Of a stretch of DNA of 7,150 nt, positions 1-4,809 are shown one piece after another. Source of the stretch: Chthoniobacterales bacterium (GTDB taxonomy: Bacteria > Verrucomicrobiota > Verrucomicrobiia > Chthoniobacterales > UBA10450); contig JACCZQ010000052.1 in assembly GCA_013695905.1 (NCBI GenBank), positions 1-7,150 on the forward strand, written 5' to 3'. Under the pieces are notes generated by a model. The model had not been told where the DNA came from, searched no databases, and saw only the letters and a list, made by a program, of their open reading frames with translations. Every line of letters starts with the position of its first letter. The first letter of the stretch is position 1. The position numbers and the translations under genes were made by a program.

Positions 1-138
1 GGCGGAGTTTGTCCGCGCCTGCGCTCCACGGAGCAGAGCACCGGAGGTGCGGCAGATTAAAGCCCGGAGTGCAGCGGGAGCGGAACTCCGGGATCACAGC
101 CAGGGAAAAAGATCAAACCCGTGGAACGGGTGACGGAA
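1..138 (-). repeat. Three-hairpin module, copy A left arm (reverse orientation)
   Basis: In plus-strand order: a GGCGGAGTT box (1-9); hairpin GCTCC-AC-GGAGC (23-34); hairpin H3 GCACC-GGA-GGTGC (38-50); hairpin H2 with CCCGGAGT (63-70) paired to ACTCCGGG (85-92); hairpin H1 ACCCG-TGGAA-CGGGT (117-131); then GACGGAA (132-138). The H3-H2 spacing is 12 bases and the H2-H1 spacing is 24. No T-run follows any stem, so none is a standard terminator. Confidence 0.8.
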
Positions 139-164
139 AATCAGAACTCGATTCCCATCACACC

Positions 165-265
165 TCCGTCGCCCCTCTCCGGGGGCTGCATTGCTCTCGC
201 GCGACCGACCCGGAGTTCCGCTGCCGCTGCACTCCGGGCTTCACTCCGCCGCGCCGTCCCGGCGC
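165..265 (+). repeat. Three-hairpin module, copy A right arm (forward orientation)
   Basis: Order: TCCGTC (165-170); H1 GCCCC...GGGGC (171-186); H2 CCCGGAGT (209-216) with ACTCCGGG (231-238); H3 GCGCCG-TCC-CGGCGC (251-265). The H2-H3 spacing is again 12 bases. The H3 stem differs from that of the other arm (GCACC/GGTGC) by a paired A-T to G-C change and has one extra pair. The pairing is therefore kept although the bases changed. Confidence 0.78.
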
Positions 266-301
266 TGTCTTGCCGTCACTTTACAGATGACAAAGCTCTA
301 G

Positions 302-384
302 GCGCGCTCTTAAGCGTAGAGCAGCTCTCCCGCTTCGCTGATGCCCGAATCGGAGCTTGTGTTTTTCCGCTTCTTCCGTGAAGA
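302..384. other. Leader upstream of protease gene; small alternative hairpin
   Basis: This 83-base stretch separates the end of element copy A from the start codon of the metalloprotease gene. Its one visible structure is three half-sites, GCTCT (306-310), AGAGC (318-322) and GCTCT (324-328). The middle one can pair with either neighbour. No convincing -35/-10 pair or strong Shine-Dalgarno sequence is seen. It may be the 5' leader of the protease gene or simply flanking sequence. Confidence 0.25.
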
Positions 385-2997
385 TTGGCGCCCGTGGTCC
401 CTCTGCGCCCGCACCTCCTCCTCTTCGTCGCACTCGTTGTCAGCCTTGCGCAGGCGGCGAGCGCTTTTGTTCTGAACGGCCGTTACTGGCCGGCCGGCAG
501 CGAAATTGTGATGCACCTGCAATTGCAGGGTCTTCCGCCTGATTTTCGTGACGGCGTCGCATCGTGGAATGACTCAGCCGCAGATGCACTCGCCGCATGG
601 AACCAGGAGCTTGGGACGGTGCAGTTCGTCCGCGGTTCGTCGCCTGGTACATCAGGCGGTGACGGTAAGAACTCTGCGTTCTTTTCGTCGACAGTGTACG
701 GGGACAGCTTCGGTGACAACGTGTTAGCCGTGGCAGTAAACTTCTCCGGCAGTGGGAGCAGCGTTTTCACGGAGGTCGATGTCATCTTCAACACGCGCCG
801 CCAGTGGGCGACCTATCGCGGCGACGGCCCATACGAGGCGCCCTACATCTACGACCTCCATCGCGTGGCTCTGCACGAATTCGGGCACGTCCTGGGGCTG
901 GGTCATCCGGATCAGCAGGGCCAGCCCGGCACCGATGCGCTCATGAACTCGCTCATCTCCGACCGGGATTACTTGAGCGCAGACGACGCTGCCGGTGCCC
1001 GGCATCTCTACGGCAGCCCGGTGGTGCAGGCGCCATTGGGCAGCCCGATGACCTATCAGGTGCTGTCGCGCACCGGCGGCACCTTCTCCGCGGCAAACTT
1101 GCCGCCGGGGCTTGTGATTGATGCCCAGACCGGCGTCATCAGCGGCGTCGCGGAAATCAGCGGAACCTATCAGGTAAGAGTGACGATCTCCGGCCCCTCT
1201 GGGCCATACGTATTCACGATCCAGATTGTGGTGACGGCGCCGCCCACAGCACCCGGTCCAAACAGACTCCTGAGCACAATTCCTCTCTGGGCCGCACAGC
1301 TCGCCGCCGATCCACAGCGCCCTCGCGTTTACGCCACCTTACCTCTTGCGGCGAGTGTGGCGGTGATCGACACCAACTCCCTAAGCGTCATCAAAACCAT
1401 TCCCGTCACTCCCCGCCCGCAAGGCCTGGCAGTTTCGGCTGACGGCAAGAAGCTCTGGGTCGTAGGATTGCAATCGCCCGGAAACGTCGATGTCATCGAC
1501 CTGGAGACGCTCCAGTTAGTGCAGAGCTTTCCGCTTCCGCATGGTGGATCCGACGTCAAAGAAGGAATGCAGGGTCGCCTTTACGTAAGCTCCTCGGCTG
1601 TCTCGGAGTTGGTGCAGATCGATAGCGCCACGGGTGCGTTGGGCGCATCTGTTCAAACATCTGCCGGCAGTTCGGGGCTGCTGCAGGTCACGCCGGATCG
1701 TCGGACGCTCCTTAACGGCAGATTTGGGGGCAATACTTTGGCGAAGTTTGACATCTCCGGGGCAGTGCCGGTCGAGGTAAGCTCAAAGGTTGCGTCAGCG
1801 CTTGGTCAGGATCTCGCAATCTCAACCGATGGGAGCTACATCCTGTTTCCCGGAAATGGCTTGTACTATGGTCATCCCGGAAACTCCACGCCGAAGATCC
1901 GGACGGCGGACCCAAACACTGCGGCAGGCGCCTTTCACCTCCCCAGCGCTCCGGGTTGCGCGGTGTTCAGCGGGGACGACAAGTTCCTGTATCACAGCGC
2001 GATAACCGAAGGATCTCTCTACGTCTTCGATGCCGAAACGCTGGTGTTGCTGGAAACGATCACCACCCGCGTTCCAGACCAGAACTCCAGCCCGGATCTC
2101 ATGAGTGATATCACGTTGGACAAGTCCGGTGGATTGCTCTTCTACGCCACGCTCGGCGCGTATTCACCGCCGCAAATCCGCATCTACGGAACGGGACGCC
2201 TGAATGCGAGCGGGTCCAGCACACCGCGCTCTAAGTCATTGCTCAATGTCTCCACGCGATTGCGTGCACAGCTCAACGATGGGGTGCTGATTGCCGGCTT
2301 CATCATCACCGGCAATGAACCGAAGAAGGTGGCGTTGCGCGCATTGGGGCCTTCCCTCCCGCTGGCCGACCGTCTGGCCGATCCACGCCTCGATCTCCGC
2401 GGCGCAGGTGGCGAACTCGTCGCCGCGAACGATAACTGGAACGCGCGGCGCGCGGAGGTGCTCGGCAGCGGGCTTGCGCCTGCTGACGAACGTGAGTCCG
2501 CCATCATCGCAACGCTGCCGCCCGGCGCTTACACCGCGATTCTGCAGGGTGTCGCCAGCACCATCGGTGTCGGCCTTGTGGAACTCTACGATCTGCAACC
2601 CGGTAGCACGTCCCGCATCGCGAACATCGCCACCCGCGGAAAAGTCGAAACCGGCGACAACGTCATGATCGGCGGCTTCATCATTGGTGGCGATCAGCCG
2701 ACGAAGGTCATCGTGCGGGCGATCGGCCCCTCCCTCGCGACACACGGCGTGGCTGGCGCGCTGCTGAACCCGACGCTCGACCTGCACGATGGGAACGGCA
2801 CCAGGTTCGCGAGCAACGACGACTGGCGCAGCGATCAAGCGGCGGAAATCATCGCCAGCACTGTGCCGCCGGCAGACGACCAGGAGTCGGCGATCGTACG
2901 GACGCTGCAGCCGGGCGGCTACACCGCGATTGTGCGCGGCAAAAATGACACGAGCGGCATCGCATTGGTCGAAGTGTTCAATCTCGAGCCGCAATAG
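385..2997 (+). CDS. Secreted matrixin-type zinc metalloprotease with Ig-like, beta-propeller and C-terminal repeat domains
   Basis: Predicted exported zinc endopeptidase of 870 residues. The Sec signal peptide has Arg8/His10, then a hydrophobic stretch at about 11-20 and a likely cleavage after ASA27. The catalytic domain (about 28-210) has HEFGHVLGLGH at 164-174, giving zinc ligands His164, His168 and His174 and catalytic Glu165. A Met-turn, TDALMNS, carries Met187, as in family M10. Next is a putative Ig domain (about 214-284) of the LPPGL.ID..TG.ISG type. A beta-propeller follows (about 293-603) with YVTN-like strands such as VAVIDTNSLSVIKTIPV. Two diverged repeats of about 125 residues end the protein (618-739 and 744-869). 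Each has a GFII.G...P.KV..RA.GPSL core and a closing G..LVE.....P. The start is TTG at 385: an in-frame TGA at 379-381 excludes anything earlier, and GTG at 394 is possible. Ribosome binding is weak. It stands alone between two repeat elements. The substrate is unknown; the propeller and repeats probably mediate binding or surface retention (inference). Confidence 0.9.
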   Translation: MAPVVPLRPHLLLFVALVVSLAQAASAFVLNGRYWPAGSEIVMHLQLQGLPPDFRDGVASWNDSAADALAAWNQELGTVQFVRGSSPGTSGGDGKNSAFFSSTVYGDSFGDNVLAVAVNFSGSGSSVFTEVDVIFNTRRQWATYRGDGPYEAPYIYDLHRVALHEFGHVLGLGHPDQQGQPGTDALMNSLISDRDYLSADDAAGARHLYGSPVVQAPLGSPMTYQVLSRTGGTFSAANLPPGLVIDAQTGVISGVAEISGTYQVRVTISGPSGPYVFTIQIVVTAPPTAPGPNRLLSTIPLWAAQLAADPQRPRVYATLPLAASVAVIDTNSLSVIKTIPVTPRPQGLAVSADGKKLWVVGLQSPGNVDVIDLETLQLVQSFPLPHGGSDVKEGMQGRLYVSSSAVSELVQIDSATGALGASVQTSAGSSGLLQVTPDRRTLLNGRFGGNTLAKFDISGAVPVEVSSKVASALGQDLAISTDGSYILFPGNGLYYGHPGNSTPKIRTADPNTAAGAFHLPSAPGCAVFSGDDKFLYHSAITEGSLYVFDAETLVLLETITTRVPDQNSSPDLMSDITLDKSGGLLFYATLGAYSPPQIRIYGTGRLNASGSSTPRSKSLLNVSTRLRAQLNDGVLIAGFIITGNEPKKVALRALGPSLPLADRLADPRLDLRGAGGELVAANDNWNARRAEVLGSGLAPADERESAIIATLPPGAYTAILQGVASTIGVGLVELYDLQPGSTSRIANIATRGKVETGDNVMIGGFIIGGDQPTKVIVRAIGPSLATHGVAGALLNPTLDLHDGNGTRFASNDDWRSDQAAEIIASTVPPADDQESAIVRTLQPGGYTAIVRGKNDTSGIALVEVFNLEPQ

Positions 2998-3011
2998 CTC
3001 TCCAACTCCCT

Positions 3012-3267
3012 CTAGTGCTTTGTCAGTGCTGAGGTGATGGGACCAGGGAATATGAAGCGCGCAGGGTGAGCGCCCGGAGGGCGCGCCGTCACTTTCCGTC
3101 GCCCCTTCCGGGGCTGGAGCAATTTCCCCGCACCTGACCCCGGAGTTTCGCTCCCGCTGCACTCCGGGCTTCCATCCGCCGCACCTCCGGTGCTCTGCTC
3201 CGTGGAGCGCAGGTGCTGACCAACTCCGCCAGCGCTACCCTTCATTGCACTCATGACAAAGCACGAG
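3012..3267. mobile_element. Intergenic MITE-like hairpin element, copy B (complete, 256 bp)
   Basis: The only copy with both ends in the window. The left end is CTAGTGCTTTGTCA (3012-3025). The right end is TGACAAAGCACGAG (3254-3267), its inverted complement at 13 of 14 positions. The 11 bases GTGCTTTGTCA at 3015-3025 and their complement at 3254-3264 are a perfect pair. Weaker similarity continues inward for about 15 bases. The interior has one full forward module (3095-3230) but only a single H3-like hairpin on the left, GCGCCC-GGA-GGGCGC (3070-3084), so the left arm seems shortened. No clear target-site duplication is seen. It starts 14 bases after the stop codon of the protease gene and ends 68 bases before the methyltransferase start. 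It thus fills most of this 338-base gap, which holds no credible gene. Confidence 0.78.
3095..3230 (+). repeat. Three-hairpin module in copy B (forward orientation)
   Basis: TCCGTC (3095-3100) is followed at once by H1 GCCCC-TTCC-GGGGC (3101-3114). Next come H2, CCCGGAGT (3139-3146) with ACTCCGGG (3161-3168), and H3 GCACC-TCC-GGTGC (3181-3193). An accessory hairpin, GCTCC-GT-GGAGC (3197-3208), follows. GCACCT (3181-3186) can also pair with AGGTGC (3211-3216), giving an alternative cruciform-like fold. The module ends in AACTCCGCC (3222-3230). The H1-H2 spacing is 24 bases and the H2-H3 spacing is 12, as in the other arms. Confidence 0.8.
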
Positions 3268-3335
3268 GCAAATCGCTGCGCGGACGCGGGTTCACCTTGG
3301 CCGATTGGCGCAGGCCTGCGTAGAGTAACGCCCCC

Positions 3336-4085
3336 ATGCCCGAAACCGACGCGCAAACGCCCCACCCGACCCTCACCGACTATTACGACTCCGAGTCGAA
3401 CAAAGCGCCGTTCCTTGAAGAAATCTTCGACCGCACCGCGGTGCACTACGATCGCATCGATACGTTCGGTTTTCTCGGCACCGGCCGCTCGTATCGCAAG
3501 TGGGTGCTGACCCGCGCCGGCTTGCGGCCGGGTATGCGGCTGATCGATGTCGCCACCGGCACCGGCCTTCTCGCCGTGGCGGCGGCAGAAATCGTGGGCG
3601 CGGAGAACCTCGTCTGCGTCGATCCCAGCAGCGGCATGCTCGACATGGCGCGTCCGAAGCTGAACGCCACCTTCATCAAAGCCGGCGCGGAACAACTGCC
3701 GGTGGCGGATGCGTCGTTCGACTTCCTCACCATGGGTTACGCGCTGCGGCACGTCGCCGACCTGCAGGCGGCGTTCCGCGAGTACTTCCGGGTGCTGAAA
3801 CCGGGCGGCAAATGCCTGCTCCTCGAGGTGTCACGTCCTGCTACGACGCTGCGCTACAAGATGGCGCGGCTCTACTTCCGCGACTGCGTGCCGAAGATCT
3901 GCCGCGCGATCACCGGCAGCCCGGATGTGCAGCATTTGATGGAATACTATTGGGAGACGATCGATCAATGCGTGGCGCCGGAGGCGATTCTCGCCGCCTT
4001 GCGCGAGAGCGGCTTTGTGGAGGTGCAGCGGACGGCGTGGGTGGATCTCTTCAGCGAATACACGGCGGTGAAGCCGCCGCATTAG
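3336..4085 (+). CDS. UbiE/MenG-like class I SAM-dependent methyltransferase
   Basis: Transfers a methyl group from S-adenosylmethionine. The closest recognisable relatives are the UbiE/MenG/COQ5 enzymes, which methylate a ring carbon of demethylmenaquinone or ubiquinone precursors. The protein is 249 residues, close to the usual size, and soluble. Motif I is LIDVATGTG (69-77). Asp96 in VCVDPSSGML would bind the ribose hydroxyls. Motif III covers AEQLPVADASFDF (118-130) with YALRHV (135-140), and RVLKPGG (152-158) is the post-motif loop. The amino-terminal HYDRID (38-43) and YRKW (53-56) resemble the YD..N and H..W elements of UbiE but are not exact. LMEYYWETID (201-210) and the SEYTAVK end lie where family members recognise substrate. 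The ATG at 3336 has only a weak upstream purine stretch. The gene lies alone after element copy B and is convergent with upp. With no quinone-synthesis gene nearby, the substrate is inferred only; another small lipophilic acceptor is possible. Confidence 0.82.
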   Translation: MPETDAQTPHPTLTDYYDSESNKAPFLEEIFDRTAVHYDRIDTFGFLGTGRSYRKWVLTRAGLRPGMRLIDVATGTGLLAVAAAEIVGAENLVCVDPSSGMLDMARPKLNATFIKAGAEQLPVADASFDFLTMGYALRHVADLQAAFREYFRVLKPGGKCLLLEVSRPATTLRYKMARLYFRDCVPKICRAITGSPDVQHLMEYYWETIDQCVAPEAILAALRESGFVEVQRTAWVDLFSEYTAVKPPH

Positions 4086-4717
4086 GTCGCGAAGTAACGA
4101 TCACCCGCGTCACCAAGCCCCGGCACAATGTAGCCGACATCGTTTAGCTCCGGGTCGATGACGGCAGTGATGATCGGCACGTCGGGGTGCAGCCGGTGAA
4201 ATTGCTCGATCCCCGGCCGGCAGGAAACGACGCAGATGAACCGCAGCGCGCGGGCGCCGGCGTCTTTCAGAACGGTCGCGGCCTCGCACGCGCTGTAGCC
4301 CGTCGCGAGCATCGGATCGAGCAGCAATACTTCGGCTTCGGCGATGTTCGTCGGCAGACGGGAGTAATATTTCACCGGGCGCAGCGTCGTCTCATCGCGG
4401 TAGAGGCCGATGTGGCCGACCGTCGCCTCGGGGACGATGTGCGACATGCCTTCGAGCATGCCGAGCCCGGCGCGAAGGATTGGCACCAGCGCGATCGGAC
4501 GCGCGAGAGCGTGGGAAGCGCATGAACCCATCGGCGTCTCGATGGTCGCCGGTTCCACGGTCCAGCTGCGGGAGGCTTCGGCCAGCAGGAGAATCGAGAT
4601 CTCCTGGAGCCTCCGGCGAAATTCCGCCGTGGTGCTGCCTTTCGCCCGCAGCTTCGCGAGCTTCGCCTTCGCCAGCGGGTGGTCCAGCACTGTCACGCTG
4701 CTCGATTTGTCGACCAT
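4082..4717 (-). CDS. upp: Uracil phosphoribosyltransferase
   Basis: Converts uracil and PRPP to UMP and pyrophosphate in cytosolic pyrimidine salvage. From the ATG at 4717 the protein has 211 residues, matching the usual 208-210. Family landmarks in order (numbered from this Met) are DHPLAKAKLAKLR (12-24); VPILRAGLGMLEGM (79-92), the conserved PRPP-contacting loop; YSRLP (118-122); LLDPMLATGYSA (132-143), the PRPP-binding signature; HPDVPIITAVIDPELN (178-193); and the carboxy-terminal uracil-binding YIVPGLGDAGDRYF (196-209). An upstream in-frame GTG at 4738 would add seven residues. I prefer the ATG because of family length and because the GTG falls inside a degenerate intergenic repeat. Neither start has a clear ribosome binding site. 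The TAA stop (4084-4082) overlaps the TAG of the convergent methyltransferase. The gene is divergent from the debranching enzyme gene and shares a short upstream gap with it. No pyrimidine transporter or de novo gene is adjacent. Confidence 0.95.
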   Translation of the reverse strand: MVDKSSSVTVLDHPLAKAKLAKLRAKGSTTAEFRRRLQEISILLLAEASRSWTVEPATIETPMGSCASHALARPIALVPILRAGLGMLEGMSHIVPEATVGHIGLYRDETTLRPVKYYSRLPTNIAEAEVLLLDPMLATGYSACEAATVLKDAGARALRFICVVSCRPGIEQFHRLHPDVPIITAVIDPELNDVGYIVPGLGDAGDRYFAT

Positions 4718-4730
4718 GTCGCGGAGAGTT

Positions 4731-4768
4731 GTAACCACAGCGGCCCAGAGAACACAGAGAAAAAATCA
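4731..4768 (+). repeat. Degenerate ACCACAG / ACACAGAG intergenic repeat
   Basis: The stretch reads GTAACCACAG, then CGGCC, then CAGAGAACACAGAGAAAAA. It is built from tandem CACAG-like units and resembles the ACCACAGAG..ACACAGAG spacer repeat I recall from several verrucomicrobial, planctomycete and other genomes (recalled, not searched). It lies in the divergent gap between upp and the debranching enzyme gene, where promoters for both must be. I could not assign convincing -35/-10 boxes in either direction. Confidence 0.4.
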
Positions 4769-4809
4769 CGGGGCTATCGGGTGCATTCTGTCTAGGGTTT
4801 CGTCCGCCC

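Larger units (their letters stand above)
1..301. mobile_element. Intergenic hairpin element, copy A (left end outside window)
   Basis: Non-coding, GC-rich, MITE-like repeat. It holds two copies of one three-hairpin module placed head to head: a reverse-oriented module at 1-138 and a forward one at 165-265. About 26 unpaired bases lie between their GACGGA and TCCGTC boxes. The right end reads TGACAAAGCTCTAG (288-301), which matches the inverted end of copy B with one or two differences. The left end lies before base 1. By comparison with copy C, whose left box begins 78 bases inside its end, roughly 75 bases are missing here. Positions 1-92 match the reverse complement of 3139-3230 at 85 of 92 bases by hand alignment. 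The small reading frames across it are Arg/Pro/Ala-rich, have no recognisable domain and are taken as spurious. No transposase is encoded, so it would need one in trans. Calling it mobile is inference; the repeat structure is seen directly. Confidence 0.75.

Noticed and set aside
9..290. Small open frame of 93 residues across copy A
   Set aside because: It lies entirely in the hairpin repeat. Its translation follows the inverted repeats and shows no protein-like constraint, so it is probably spurious.
1..301. CRISPR-like or simple tandem array
   Set aside because: The repeats are two inverted modules with internal hairpins, not regularly spaced direct repeats with unique spacers.
2236..3162. 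308-residue open frame on the minus strand
   Set aside because: It is antisense to the C-terminal repeats of the protease and runs into element copy B. The composition is Arg/Ala-rich with no domain. Open antisense frames are common in GC-rich genes.
3012..3267. Target-site duplication around copy B
   Set aside because: The bases outside the two ends (CCCT before 3012 and GCAA after 3267) do not match at any length. No duplication can be claimed.
3012..3752. 246-residue open frame on the minus strand
   Set aside because: It spans element copy B and the antisense of the methyltransferase, with no recognisable domain.
4718..4738. GTG start at 4738 for upp
   Set aside because: It would add seven residues beyond the usual family length, has no ribosome binding site, and falls at the edge of an intergenic repeat. 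The ATG at 4717 fits better, though the GTG is not excluded.
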